DNA of 64,000 nucleotides from Streptomyces sp. TLI_171 (GTDB lineage: Bacteria; Actinomycetota; Actinomycetes; Streptomycetales; Streptomycetaceae). The stretch spans positions 2,790,001 through 2,854,000 of the forward strand of contig NZ_RAPS01000001.1 of the NCBI RefSeq assembly GCF_003610255.1. Reading direction: 5' to 3'. Positions 45,799 through 54,799 of this stretch are shown here, in pieces. The translations under genes were made by a program, and so were the position numbers. The first letter of the stretch is position 1, and every line of letters starts with the position of its first letter. The notes under the pieces were generated by a model. That model was not told where the DNA came from and did no database searches. It worked only from the letters and a program-made list of their open reading frames with translations.

Positions 45799-46992
45799 TC
45801 ACCGGACCTTCACGCGGCACGGCCGGCCGTTCGGGGTGATGGTCCGCGGGGCCGGGTGCGGGTGGGTCCAGCTGCCGGTGAAGCCGGTCACCGCGGATCC
45901 GCCGGGCGGCACCTCGGCGTTCCGGCCGCCGTCGTGGATCTCCGCCCCGCCGGGCGGCTCGGAGCCCGCGCCGGTGCCCGGCCAGGCCGCCGTCAGGTGC
46001 TCGCCCGCGGGCAGCGGCCGGCGCAGCGCCCAGCCGGAGACCGACCGGTCGGAGGTGTTGCGCAGGGACAGCCGGGCGCTGAACCGGTCCCCGGACAGCT
46101 CGGTCACCCGGTACCGCACCTCGCAGCCGGGTCCGCCCCGGCCGGCGGCCGTCCGCTGCTCCCCCTCGGCCGCCGGGGCGAACACCAGCGCGGCCAGCAG
46201 CGCCGCAGCGGTCCCGGCCAGCCCGGCCAGGCGCCGGTTGACCCGGCGCAGCACGGCCAGCCGTCCCCGGCAGTCCGCGCAGCCCGCCAGGTGCCGCTGC
46301 ACCCGCCGCCCGGCCCGCCCGCGCACCTGGCCGGCCAGCGCGGGCCAGTGCCCGGCGCAGCCGGGGTCGCGCGGGGTGCCCGGGTAGGCCCGCAGGTAGG
46401 CCAGCCGCAGGCCCTCGCGGGCCCGGTGCACCAGGACGGCGGCGGCGCCCCGGCCCACTCCGAGCCGGGCGCCGACCTCGCCGGGCGGCAGCCCCTCCAC
46501 CTCGGACAGCCAGAGCGCCTGCGCCCACCGCTCGGGGAGCTGGGCGAGCAGCCCGCGCATCCGGTCGGTCTCGGCCACCCGCGGCGCCGGGTCCTCCGCT
46601 CCCCCGGCGGGCCCGCCGGGCAGGTCGGCGGCGGCCTTCTCGCGTACCGGGGCGGCGGCCAGGTGCCGGACGGTGGTGGCCAGGTACGCCCGCGGGTCCT
46701 CGATCCGCTGCCCGGCGGCCAGCCGGTGCCAGACCCGCAGGTGGGCCTCGGCGACCAGGTCCTCGGCCTTCCAGCGGTCGCCCCCGGTCAGGCTGCTGGC
46801 GTACCGCAACAGGCCCGGGTGGTGGCTGCGGTACAGCTCGGTGTACGTGGCCGGCGGTGTTCGCTCGACCGCCGGCACTCGCGTCTCGATGGTGTCGCCC
46901 TCCCCTGTGCGCGCCGGGCGGACGGTGGTGGGGCCCGCGCGGTTCCGGCGATCCTGCCCGGGGCCGCCCGCCGCTGCCCATGGAGTGCCCAT
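45799..46992 (-). CDS. ECF sigma factor fused to zinc-finger, membrane segment and cellulose-binding module (CBM2)
   Basis: A single 397-residue protein combining four parts. Sigma region 2 (about 50-110: TELYRSHHPGLLRYASSLTG, DLVAEAHLRVW), region 4 (about 150-200: LLAQLPERWAQALWLSEVEG), an anti-sigma-like zinc-finger (HLAGCADC, near 240), and one membrane segment (LAGLAGTAAALLAALVFAPA). The C-terminus (about 285-397) is a family 2 CBM: Cys start, FSARLSLRNTSDRSVSGWAL, VTGFTGSW and the closing PNGRPC. The CBM should lie outside and the sigma part inside. ATG at 46992 is used; GTG at 46878 is possible. Proteins with similar fusions exist in Actinobacteria. A cellulose-sensing role is inference. 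Confidence 0.85.
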   Translation of the reverse strand: MGTPWAAAGGPGQDRRNRAGPTTVRPARTGEGDTIETRVPAVERTPPATYTELYRSHHPGLLRYASSLTGGDRWKAEDLVAEAHLRVWHRLAAGQRIEDPRAYLATTVRHLAAAPVREKAAADLPGGPAGGAEDPAPRVAETDRMRGLLAQLPERWAQALWLSEVEGLPPGEVGARLGVGRGAAAVLVHRAREGLRLAYLRAYPGTPRDPGCAGHWPALAGQVRGRAGRRVQRHLAGCADCRGRLAVLRRVNRRLAGLAGTAAALLAALVFAPAAEGEQRTAAGRGGPGCEVRYRVTELSGDRFSARLSLRNTSDRSVSGWALRRPLPAGEHLTAAWPGTGAGSEPPGGAEIHDGGRNAEVPPGGSAVTGFTGSWTHPHPAPRTITPNGRPCRVKVR

Positions 46993-47155
46993 GCCACCCG
47001 CCCGAAATGCCCGGATTGGTCCGCCCGGGTGTGACGCGGATCACCGTGGGAAGGTCGGAAACAGGTGTAATCCCTCCCGCCGCTCATGACTCTTCAGTAA
47101 CGGGATACGACACCGGTCGCACCCGCACCAGCCCGTACTTTCCGGAGGACCCGCC

Positions 47156-47644
47156 TTGTTCGCAGCCCCCGCGCCGGTCGAGCAGACCACGCACGCCCGG
47201 CTGATCGTCAGCACCCACCGCTCCGCCCTGCTGCGGGTCACCCTGCGCTACCGCCCGGACGACCCGCTGGCCGTCCGGATGCTCTTCCCCGCCGAGTTCG
47301 CCCTGGAGACCGGCGACCCCGCCCTGCTCCCGGATTCCCCCGACCCGGCCGCCGGCCGGCTGCCGGACGCCGCCCCGCCGGTCCCGGAGATCGAGTGGGT
47401 GTTCGCCCGCCAGCTGCTGTCCGCCGGCCTCGAGCTGCCCAGCGGCGAGGGCGACGTCCACATCCGGCCCGCGCTCGGCGGGCGCACCATGGTGGAGCTG
47501 CGCTCCCCCGACGGCGTCGCCCTGCTCCAGTTCGACCGGATCGAGCTGCGCCGCTTCCTGTGGAGCACCCTGCTGGCCGTCCCGGAGGGCCAGGAGCTGC
47601 ACCACCTGGACTGCGACGCGGCGCTGGCCCAGCTGCTCGCCTGA
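47156..47644 (+). CDS. SsgA-like sporulation protein (second copy)
   Basis: A 162-residue SsgA-like protein. The core is LRVTLRYRPDDPLAVRMLFP, EIEWVFARQLLSAGLELPSG and GDVHIRPALGGRTMVELRSP. It differs from the copy at 34268 by an insertion of about 20 residues (DPALLPDSPDPAAGRLPDA) and a different C-terminus. TTG at 47156 is chosen because GGAGG lies seven bases before it and no ATG/GTG is suitably placed. Which SsgA-like subfamily (A-G) it belongs to cannot be settled here. Confidence 0.85.
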   Translation: MFAAPAPVEQTTHARLIVSTHRSALLRVTLRYRPDDPLAVRMLFPAEFALETGDPALLPDSPDPAAGRLPDAAPPVPEIEWVFARQLLSAGLELPSGEGDVHIRPALGGRTMVELRSPDGVALLQFDRIELRRFLWSTLLAVPEGQELHHLDCDAALAQLLA

Positions 47645-47646
47645 CC

Positions 47647-47676
47647 CCGACGGGGCGGCCCCCGACGCCCCGTCGG
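47647..47676. terminator. Terminator between ssg-like and sortase genes
   Basis: CCGACGGGGC (47647-47656) pairs with GCCCCGTCGG (47667-47676) between convergent genes. Confidence 0.8.
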
Positions 47677-47697
47677 ACGCTCTGGCCGGTCGGACGC

Positions 47698-48318
47698 TCA
47701 GGCCCGCTGGGTGCGCACCAGGTGCGCGTACACCACCACGTTCCCGTCGTAGCCGCCCTCACGGGTGAAGCTCCCGCCGCAGGTGATCAGCCGCAGCTGG
47801 GAGTCCGGCGTGGCCTTGTACACCTTGCCGTCCGGGAACTCCGCCTTCGGGTAGACCTCCACGCCGTCCACCTGGAACCAGGCGCTGGCCCGGTCCGCCC
47901 GCGCGACCTCCAGCTGGTCCCCCTTGCGCAGGGTGCCCAGGCGGTAGAACACCGCCGGGCCGTGCGCGTTGTCCACGTGCCCGGCCAGCACCGCCGCTCC
48001 GCTCGAACCGGGCGCCGTGCCGTCCCCGAACCAGCCCGCCAGGTTGCGGTCCGCCGCCGGCGGGGGCTGCAGCCGCCCCTGCCCGTCCAGCCCGAGCCGG
48101 GCCACCGGCGCGTCCACGCCCAGCACCGGGATCCGGATCCGCACCGGCGGCGACGGCGGCAGCGGCGGCACCGCGGGGCCGACCGGGGTCCCGTCGTACG
48201 CCTGCGCGGCCGGCGGCGCGGGCGGCAGGCCACCGACCAGGCCCCCGTGCAGCAGGCCCGCCCCCAGCAGGATCGCCCCCGCGGCGGCCACCGCCCCCGT
48301 CCACGCCCGCTCGACCAC
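47698..48318 (-). CDS. Class F sortase
   Basis: A 206-residue membrane-anchored transpeptidase. An N-terminal hydrophobic segment (GAVAAAGAILLGAGLLHGGL) and a Pro-rich linker precede the sortase barrel, with catalytic His in VLAGHVDNAHG, Cys in LRLITCGGSF and Arg in REGGYDGNVVVYA. Class F enzymes are common in Actinobacteria; their substrates are poorly defined. GTG at 48318. No LPXTG-type substrate is seen in adjacent genes. Confidence 0.9.
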   Translation of the reverse strand: MVERAWTGAVAAAGAILLGAGLLHGGLVGGLPPAPPAAQAYDGTPVGPAVPPLPPSPPVRIRIPVLGVDAPVARLGLDGQGRLQPPPAADRNLAGWFGDGTAPGSSGAAVLAGHVDNAHGPAVFYRLGTLRKGDQLEVARADRASAWFQVDGVEVYPKAEFPDGKVYKATPDSQLRLITCGGSFTREGGYDGNVVVYAHLVRTQRA

Positions 48319-48411
48319 CGCACGCTCCCGCCGCCACCGGACCCGACCCGCCCAGTCAAGCCAGTGCGGCGGCCCGCGGCACCCGGTGCGTTCTGTCCGG
48401 GTGACGCCCCG

Positions 48412-50961
48412 TCAGGCCTGGCCCCGCCGTCCGCGCCGGAGCCGGGGCCTGGTCAGGAACCCCTCCGCCAGCGCGTTGGCGACGCCGATCGCCGGCAGCT
48501 CGGACGCCTTCTCGTACAGCACGTAACGGGGCTCCCAGGTCGGGCGGTAGCGTGCGTTCGCCCGGTACAGCGACTCCAGCTGCCACCAGCGGGACAGGAA
48601 GCGCAGCACCCCGCGCCACAGCCGCAGCACCGGGCCGGCGCCCAGCCGTTCCTCGAACACCTCGCGGAACATGGCGAAGTTCAGCGACACCCGGGCGACC
48701 CCGAGCCCCTCGGCGCGGTCCAGCAGCTGAGCGACGGTGTACTCCACCAGCCCGTTGTCGGACTCCCGGTCACGGCGCATCAGGTCGAGCGACAGCCCGT
48801 CCGCGCCCCACGGCACGAAGGACAGCAGCGCGGCCGTCCGCCCCGCCTCGTCCCGGCACTCGGCGATCAGGCAGTCCCCGTCGGCGGGGTCGCCGAGCCG
48901 GCCGAGCGCCATCGAGTAGCCGCGCTCGGTGCGGCCGTGCCGCCAGGCGTCGGCCAGCCGCACCAGGTCGGCGAACTCCTCGGCGGGGATCTCCCGGTGA
49001 CGGCGAAGCACCACGGCGTACCCGGCCCGGGCGACCCGGTTGCAGGTCTGCCGCAGGCCGCGCATCTCCCGCCCGTCCAGGGTGAACCCGGCCGCCTCGA
49101 CCACCGCCTCGTCGCCGAGGTGCAGCGCGCGCAGCCCGGCGACCCTGGCGTACACGGTGCCGCCCTGCTCGCCGGCGCCGGTGACGGCGGGGATCCAGGC
49201 GTGGGTGCGGGCCCGGTGCTGCCAGTCCTCGATGGCCTGCGGCCAGGCCTCCGGGTCGCCGATCGGGTCGCCGGAGGCCAGCGCGACGCCGTTGACCACC
49301 CGGTAGGCGACGGCTGCCTTCCCGCTGGGCGAGAAGCACACCGACTTGTCGCGGCGCAGCGCGAAGTAGCCCAGCGAGTCCCGGCCGCCGTGCACGTCCA
49401 GCAGCCGGCGCAGCCGCAGCTCGTCCTCGGGGCTCTGCCATTCGGCGCCGCGCGGTGAGCGCAGCAGGATGCGCAGGGTGAGCAGCAGCAGGGCGGTGCC
49501 GAGCAGGTTGAGCGAGAGGTCCAGCCAGCGCGGGACGTCCACGCCGGTGACGTCGACGGTGCCGGACAGGGTGACCAGGCGGAGCACCACGTAGTGCGCG
49601 GCGTCGCCCCAGCCGGGCAGTGCGCCGGTGTGGCCGAGCCGGACGGCGAGCGCGCCGAGGCCGGTGAGCAGCGCCCCGCCGAGCAGCAGCACCGCGGCGG
49701 CGAGCAGCACGTTGCGGCGACCACCGCGGACCCGGAAGGCGCCGCGGCCGAACCAGAGGGCGACCAGCAGGGCGAGGGTGAGCACGGAGGACACCCAGTT
49801 GAACGGGTGGGCGCGGTACTCCGGGAAGACCATCGCCACCGCGTAGACCGCGGCGTGCAGGACGGTCAGCGCGAAGGCGGTGATCCAGGCGGCGCGCTTG
49901 CGGCGGCGCAGCATCACCGCGAGCAGGCCGGCGACCAGCGCGCTGGTGAAGCCCGAGGTGACCAGCACCGGGGTGAAGTAGTCCCCGCGGTTGACCCGTT
50001 CGACCTGCTCGCGGAACGGGGTGATGACCGCACCGAGCAGGTTGAGCAGGGTGGCGATCCGCAGGTACCACTGGGCGAAGGCGGCGCAGCGCAGCCGCCA
50101 GGGCGCGGGCGGCGACGGTTCGACCTCGACCGCGGCCTCGACCGCGGCCTCGGCGTCGACCGCGGCCCGGTCCGCCGTCGGCGGTTCGGCCGGGGCGGGC
50201 ACCGGGGCGGCGGCGGCCGGGTCGGCGTCCGGGGTGCCGGCCAGCAGGTCGTAGGCGGCGGTCTTGGCGGCGACCAGGCGGCGGTGGATCCGGTCCTCGC
50301 GGCGTTCGGCGCGGGCCAGCCGGCGGGGGCGGGAGCGGTAGCGCCAGCGCGCCCACGGGCTGGCGGGCCGGGCCAGCCGGAGGGCGCCGACCAGGGCCAG
50401 CGGCCAGAGCATGATGCCGAGCAGCCCGGTCCAGGTCTTGCCCTTGAGCAGGCTGATCATCACCAGCGCCAGCAGGACGGCCGCGCCCGCGTAGGTGGCC
50501 CCGTCGGGGTCCCGGGCGAAGCCGCCGAGCGGGAGTTCGCCGACCAGCAGCAGGCCGATCATGACGACGGCGAGCATCACGGCGTCCACCGAGGTGCGGC
50601 CCTGGGTGGACCAGTAGACGTCCTTGAGGTGCAGCACCAGGGCGAACTCGTCCAGCACCAGCCCGGCGCCGACGCCGAACCCGAAGCCGAGCAGGTTCCA
50701 CCAGGAGCCGCCGTCGCCGCGGATCGCGAACGCGCCGACGCCGCAGATCAGCAGCACGGCCTGGCCGAACACCACGTGGTGGATGTGCATGCCGCCCGGG
50801 GTGACGTTGCCCGGCCACCAGCGGACCTGGGCGCGGATCATCCGGGTGCTGAGCCGGATGAACAGGAAGGACAGCACGAGTCCGAGCAGGAGCAGGAACA
50901 GCGGCTCGCGTCCGGTCTCGACGATCCGGTCCCGGTAGGCGTCCAGCAGCGACTGCCACAT
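48412..50961 (-). CDS. MprF-like membrane protein with C-terminal DUF2156 domain
   Basis: An 849-residue integral membrane protein. About ten hydrophobic segments occupy residues 20-530, including an N-terminal part (NVTPGGMHIHHVVFGQAVLL) found in related actinobacterial proteins. From about residue 545 a GNAT-like DUF2156/phosphatidylglycerol lysyltransferase domain follows (DSLGYFALRRDKSVCFSPSG, RGYSMALGRLGDPADGDCLI, VSLNFAMFREVFEE). It probably aminoacylates or modifies membrane lipid, as MprF and LysX do; the amino acid cannot be told. Its stop lies inside the TGACG-N3-CGTCA palindrome at 48402-48414. Confidence 0.87.
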   Translation of the reverse strand: MWQSLLDAYRDRIVETGREPLFLLLLGLVLSFLFIRLSTRMIRAQVRWWPGNVTPGGMHIHHVVFGQAVLLICGVGAFAIRGDGGSWWNLLGFGFGVGAGLVLDEFALVLHLKDVYWSTQGRTSVDAVMLAVVMIGLLLVGELPLGGFARDPDGATYAGAAVLLALVMISLLKGKTWTGLLGIMLWPLALVGALRLARPASPWARWRYRSRPRRLARAERREDRIHRRLVAAKTAAYDLLAGTPDADPAAAAPVPAPAEPPTADRAAVDAEAAVEAAVEVEPSPPAPWRLRCAAFAQWYLRIATLLNLLGAVITPFREQVERVNRGDYFTPVLVTSGFTSALVAGLLAVMLRRRKRAAWITAFALTVLHAAVYAVAMVFPEYRAHPFNWVSSVLTLALLVALWFGRGAFRVRGGRRNVLLAAAVLLLGGALLTGLGALAVRLGHTGALPGWGDAAHYVVLRLVTLSGTVDVTGVDVPRWLDLSLNLLGTALLLLTLRILLRSPRGAEWQSPEDELRLRRLLDVHGGRDSLGYFALRRDKSVCFSPSGKAAVAYRVVNGVALASGDPIGDPEAWPQAIEDWQHRARTHAWIPAVTGAGEQGGTVYARVAGLRALHLGDEAVVEAAGFTLDGREMRGLRQTCNRVARAGYAVVLRRHREIPAEEFADLVRLADAWRHGRTERGYSMALGRLGDPADGDCLIAECRDEAGRTAALLSFVPWGADGLSLDLMRRDRESDNGLVEYTVAQLLDRAEGLGVARVSLNFAMFREVFEERLGAGPVLRLWRGVLRFLSRWWQLESLYRANARYRPTWEPRYVLYEKASELPAIGVANALAEGFLTRPRLRRGRRGQA

Positions 50962-51258
50962 GGGCGGGTGCGACCTCCGTGTCGTGGGGCGGGCGGGTGC
51001 GTGCGGGTGTGCGTGCCATCTGACGCCAAGTCAACTGCGCGGCGGCGGTGGCGCTCCGGTCCGGTGCGCCGAACAGGTGAGCGTCTCGGCGCGGCGTCCC
51101 CCGGTCATCCGTACCGTGGCCGTGCTTACCGGCGTGCCGCTCGGAGCCGTGCCATGCTGAGCCCGAATCCTCCGGACGACGCATCTCTTCATTTCATCTG
51201 ATGGACCGTCCATCCGGCCGGTGACTTCCCCTTACTCCCTGGTGAACGGATGTGAGAC

Positions 51259-52563
51259 ATGGACGCCCTCTCCCGCAGGACTCTGCTGGCCGCCGGTGCG
51301 GCGACCGCCGCCACCCTCGCCGCCGGCTGCGCGAGCACCTCCGGGAACGGGGGCGCCGCCCCGCCCGCGCAGGCCGACGGCCTCGCGGCGAACGGCAGCC
51401 CCAGCGCGGTGCCCAAGCCGCCCGCCACCCTGATCGGCGACGGCTCCACCTCCGACACCGGACCGCAGCCCAACCAGCCCAAGCCCGAGCCGCTGGAGCC
51501 CGGCCAGCGGCCCCCGCAGTTCGTGGTGTTCTCCTGGGACGGCGCGGGCGAGCTCGACAACCAGCTGTTCAGCCGGTTCCGCAAGCTCGCCAAGGAACAC
51601 GACGCCACCATGACCTTCTTCCTCAGCGGCATCTACACGCTGCCCGAGTCGAAGAAGTCGCTGTACCGCCCGCCGCAGCACCCGATCGGCGCCTCCGACA
51701 TCGGCTACCTGAGCGACCAGCACATCCGCGCCACCATCGAGCAGATCAGCGCGTCCTGGCTGGACGGGCACGAGATCGGCACCCACTTCAACGGGCACTT
51801 CTGCGGCTCCAACGGCGGCGGCCGCTGGTCCCCCGAGGACTGGGACAGCGAGATCCAGCAGGCGATGGACTTCGTCATGAACTGGCGGACCAACAGCGGC
51901 AACACCGACCTGCCCGCGCTCCCGTTCGACTACCGCAAGGAGCTGATCGGCGGCCGCACCCCCTGCCTGGAGGGCCAGCGCGGACTGCTCCCGACCGCCG
52001 TCAAGCGCGGCTGGAAGTACGACAGTTCCGGCCCCGGCGGGCTGCAGATGTGGCCGCAGAAGTTCGCCGGAAACGCGCTGTGGGACATGCCGCTGCAGTC
52101 CATCCCGTTCCCCGGGCACAGCTTCCAGGTGCTCTCGATGGACTACAACATCATGTACAACCAGTCCGGCGACAACACCAAGGGCGACCCCGGCCGGCAG
52201 GCCTTCTGGCAGAACCAGGCCCGGGACGCCTACCTGGCCGGCTTCGACCGCGCCTACAACAGCAACCGGGCGCCGTTCATCATCGGCAACCACTTCGAGC
52301 AGTGGAACGGCGGCATCTACATGAACGCCGTCGAGGAGACCCTCAAGCAGATCGCCGACAAGCCCGAGGTCCGGATGGTCTCCTTCCGCCAGCTGGTCGA
52401 GTGGCTGGAGGTGCAGGACCCGGCGGTGCTCCGCAAGCTCCAGGCCCTCGCCCCCGGCCAGGGCCCGACCGGCGGCTGGAACGCCTACCTCGGCGGGGCC
52501 GCCACCTCCGCCGCCCCGTCGGTCCCGGCCTCCGCGCCCGCTTCGGCCGCCGCCAAGGCCTGA
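51259..52563 (+). CDS. Tat-exported lipoprotein with polysaccharide-deacetylase-like domain
   Basis: A 434-residue lipoprotein. The N-terminus has a twin-arginine signal (SRRTLLAAGAAT) ending in the lipobox LAAGC. A NodB/polysaccharide-deacetylase-like barrel follows: VVFSWDGAGELDNQLFSRFR, MTFFLSGIYTL, then DGHEIGTHFNGHFCG, which has the expected metal His pair. The aspartate usually in TFDDG is replaced by SWDGAGE, so activity is uncertain. The C-terminus is a Pro/Ala/Ser tail. It converges with the MFS gene. Confidence 0.83.
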   Translation: MDALSRRTLLAAGAATAATLAAGCASTSGNGGAAPPAQADGLAANGSPSAVPKPPATLIGDGSTSDTGPQPNQPKPEPLEPGQRPPQFVVFSWDGAGELDNQLFSRFRKLAKEHDATMTFFLSGIYTLPESKKSLYRPPQHPIGASDIGYLSDQHIRATIEQISASWLDGHEIGTHFNGHFCGSNGGGRWSPEDWDSEIQQAMDFVMNWRTNSGNTDLPALPFDYRKELIGGRTPCLEGQRGLLPTAVKRGWKYDSSGPGGLQMWPQKFAGNALWDMPLQSIPFPGHSFQVLSMDYNIMYNQSGDNTKGDPGRQAFWQNQARDAYLAGFDRAYNSNRAPFIIGNHFEQWNGGIYMNAVEETLKQIADKPEVRMVSFRQLVEWLEVQDPAVLRKLQALAPGQGPTGGWNAYLGGAATSAAPSVPASAPASAAAKA

Positions 52564-52570
52564 CCCGCCG

Positions 52571-54046
52571 TCAGCCGTCCGACCGGGCCACCACGGTCCG
52601 GCCGGACAGCAGCGCACCCGCCAGCGCCACCGCCGGCATGGTCAGGAACACCGCGGCGAACGCCCCGGCCGGCAGCGCCGCGTCGTGCGCCACCGCACCC
52701 ACCGCGCCGCCGCCGAGCGCCGCGAACAGCACCCCGGCCAGGCCGGTCAGCAGCACGTTGCCCAGCGCGTCGCTCAGCTGCAGGGCCGCCGAGTTCTCAC
52801 CGGTCTCGGCCGGCTTCGACAGCCGCATCATCAGCACGCTGATGCTGGCGATCGCCAGGCCCATCCCGACGCCGCCGAGCGCCCAGAACGCCGCCGTCAC
52901 CCACACCGGCACCGCCGCGAACAGCACCAGCGCCGCCCCGCCGATCGCCACCGCCGTCGCCACGAAGCCGAACCGGATCATCGCGTCCCGGTGCCGCTCC
53001 GCGCCCGGCCGCCCCTGCAGCCACGACCCCAGCGCCCAGGACAGCCCGCCCGGCGCCAGCGTCAGGCCCGCCATCGTCACCGACAGGCCGCGCTGGGTCT
53101 GCATCATCAGCGGAATGAACAGCTCGGACGCGAAGAACGCGCCCGCCGCGACCCCGCGCAGCAGGATCACCGTCGGCAGCCCGCGGGCCGCCCGCAGCGT
53201 CCCGCGCGGCAGCAGCCGCAGCACCGCCGGGCCGAGCAGCGCCAGCCCCGCCGCGGCCGGCAGCACCGCCCAGCCGTCCAGCCGCTGGCCCGCGTACTGC
53301 AGCAGCGCCGCTCCCAGCGCGGCCATCGCCGCGTCCCGGGTCCGCCGCCGGTCGTACGGCCGGCGCTCGGTCAGCGGCCGGTCGCGCTCCGAGCGGCGCA
53401 GCGCCGGGCCCATCACCGCCAGCGGCAGCAGCACCAGCACCGGGACGGCCAGGAACACCCAGCGCCAGCCCAGGTGCTGGGTCACCGCGCCGGAGATCAC
53501 CGGGCCCAGGACGGAGGGCAGCACCCAGGCCGCCGAGAACGCCGCGAACACCGACGGCCGCAGCCGCTCCGGGAACGCCCGGCCGACCACCACGTACAGC
53601 GCGACGATCACCAGCCCGCCGCCGAGCCCCTGGATCGCCCGGCCCGCGACGAACATCCACATGTTCACCGCCGTGCCGGCCGTCACCAGCCCCGCCGCGA
53701 ACACCGCGATGCCGCTGAACAGCGGCGCCAGCGGCCCGCGCCGGTCGCACCACTGCCCCGACACCACCATCGCCAGCAGCGTGGTGGTGAAGTACGCGGA
53801 GAACGCGAAGGCGTACAGCCCGATCCCGTCCAGCTGCGCGGCGGCGGTCGGCATCGCCGTGTTCACCGCGGTCGCCTCGAAGGCCAGCAGCAGGACCACC
53901 GACACGATGCCCAGGGTCAGCGCCCGCCAGGGGCCGCTGAGCACCCCGCCCGCACCGTCGTCGACCACGGGCGCCCGCCGCGGGACCTGGGTCGCTGCTG
54001 CCGTCTCTGCCGTCTCTGCCGTCCCGGCCCGGGGGGTGCTCGTCAC
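52571..54046 (-). CDS. MFS transporter (DHA2-like exporter)
   Basis: A 491-residue major facilitator with 14 predicted membrane segments. Motif A-like sequence is GQWCDRRGPLAPLFSGIAVF. AIQGLGGGLVIVALYVVVGRAF is the typical second block, and GPVISGAVTQHLGWRWVFL is motif C as in DHA drug/proton antiporters. GTG at 54046. The N-terminus contains a short AET repeat. Probably exports a drug or metabolite, unspecified. No TetR regulator is adjacent. Confidence 0.9.
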   Translation of the reverse strand: MTSTPRAGTAETAETAAATQVPRRAPVVDDGAGGVLSGPWRALTLGIVSVVLLLAFEATAVNTAMPTAAAQLDGIGLYAFAFSAYFTTTLLAMVVSGQWCDRRGPLAPLFSGIAVFAAGLVTAGTAVNMWMFVAGRAIQGLGGGLVIVALYVVVGRAFPERLRPSVFAAFSAAWVLPSVLGPVISGAVTQHLGWRWVFLAVPVLVLLPLAVMGPALRRSERDRPLTERRPYDRRRTRDAAMAALGAALLQYAGQRLDGWAVLPAAAGLALLGPAVLRLLPRGTLRAARGLPTVILLRGVAAGAFFASELFIPLMMQTQRGLSVTMAGLTLAPGGLSWALGSWLQGRPGAERHRDAMIRFGFVATAVAIGGAALVLFAAVPVWVTAAFWALGGVGMGLAIASISVLMMRLSKPAETGENSAALQLSDALGNVLLTGLAGVLFAALGGGAVGAVAHDAALPAGAFAAVFLTMPAVALAGALLSGRTVVARSDG

Positions 54047-54129
54047 TCCGACATGGTAAGTGCCGTTCCGGCTTTTCGATCCTGACCTGCGGGCGGAACC
54101 GGCCCTCCGTCCCGGGGCGTAGGCCGGGC

Positions 54130-54444
54130 CTAGTGCAGGACCTTCAGACCCACCACGCCGCCGAGGATCAGCACCAGGCAGGTGATCCGGGCGACGCTCA
54201 CCGCGTCACCCATCGCCGCCATCCCGTACAGCGCCGTGCCCACCGCGCCGATCCCCACCCACACCGCGTAACCCGTCCCCAGCGGGATCGAACGCATCGC
54301 GTACGCCAGCCCGCCCATCGACAGCACCAGCGCCACCGCGAACACCAGGCTCGGCACCAGCCGCGAGAATCCCTTGGACGCCTCCAGCGCCACCGCCCAC
54401 ACGGTCTCCAGCACTCCGGCGACGATCAGAACCACCCACGCCAT
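54130..54444 (-). CDS. sugE: SMR-family guanidinium exporter (Gdx/SugE)
   Basis: A 104-residue four-helix small multidrug resistance protein of the SugE/Gdx subgroup, now known to export guanidinium. MAWVVLIVAGVLETVWAVAL carries the essential Glu13. The sequences LEASKGFSRLVPSLVF and AYAMRSIPLGTGYAVWVGIG are diagnostic. A guanidine-III riboswitch in its leader supports the guanidinium assignment. GGAGGAG precedes the ATG at 54444. Confidence 0.94.
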   Translation of the reverse strand: MAWVVLIVAGVLETVWAVALEASKGFSRLVPSLVFAVALVLSMGGLAYAMRSIPLGTGYAVWVGIGAVGTALYGMAAMGDAVSVARITCLVLILGGVVGLKVLH

Positions 54445-54481
54445 GACGACGGACTCCTCCGCAGTAGTCGAAACACCTACC

Positions 54482-54521
54482 GCGCCGTCTTGTCAGACCG
54501 GGTACGACGCACCTCGTCCGG
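54482..54521 (-). ncRNA. Guanidine-III riboswitch (mini-ykkC-III) upstream of sugE
   Basis: Read on the - strand from 54521, the RNA begins CCGGACGAGGTGCG and ends AAGACGGCGC, with CCGGTCTGACAAG in between. This closely follows the known guanidine-III consensus, as in the Thermobifida fusca element of solved structure. It lies 37 bp before the sugE start codon, so ligand binding probably frees the ribosome site. Confidence 0.92.
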
Positions 54522-54593
54522 GACGGCCGACCGAGCGCCCGTCTCCCTTCCGACCGTAGCACGGCGCCGACACGCGGAATTCATCCGCGAATA

Positions 54594-54624
54594 TTGACGC
54601 GCACCCCTCGCCGCCCGCTATAGT
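54594..54624 (+). promoter_or_regulatory. Strong sigma-70-type promoter for Cys-rich ORF and tRNA-Cys
   Basis: TTGACG (54594-54599) and TATAGT (54619-54624) are near-consensus boxes with a slightly long 19-bp spacer. An inverted repeat CGCGGA/TCCGCG (54573-54589) lies just upstream. The only downstream + strand units are the 27-codon ORF and tRNA-Cys. Confidence 0.7.
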
Positions 54625-54663
54625 GAATTCACCGGACAGCCCGAACGGTGACAGGAGAAGGCG

Positions 54664-54747
54664 ATGAACAGGAAGACGGTGGCCCGCGCGGCGCTCCGCA
54701 CCTGTGCCCCCTGTCCCGGCTGTCCGTGTTCCTCCTGTTGCGCCTGA
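54664..54747 (+). CDS. 27-residue Cys-rich leader ORF upstream of tRNA-Cys
   Basis: A short ORF with a good ribosome site (AGGAG, six bases before the ATG) about 40 bp downstream of the promoter. It encodes a basic N-terminus followed by CAPCPGCPCSSCCA: six Cys in the last 14 residues. Five of the six Cys codons are TGT, rare in a genome this GC-rich. Two overlapping, mutually exclusive hairpins follow the stop: GCAAC/GTTGC (54750-54754 with 54774-54778) and CGCAGGG/CCCTGCG (54765-54771 with 54780-54786). tRNA-Cys starts 52 bp after the stop. I infer a cysteine-responsive leader. A secreted or modified Cys-rich peptide is an alternative. Confidence 0.65.
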   Translation: MNRKTVARAALRTCAPCPGCPCSSCCA

Positions 54748-54799
54748 TCGCAACTCTACTCCCCCGCAGGGCCGTTGCTCCCTGCGTGCACCACTCCAC

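Noticed and set aside
42906..45839. A 977-residue + strand open frame
   Set aside because: It runs antisense across the DUF2752, TM2 and helicase genes, all of which have recognisable motifs. Its composition is typical of shadow frames.
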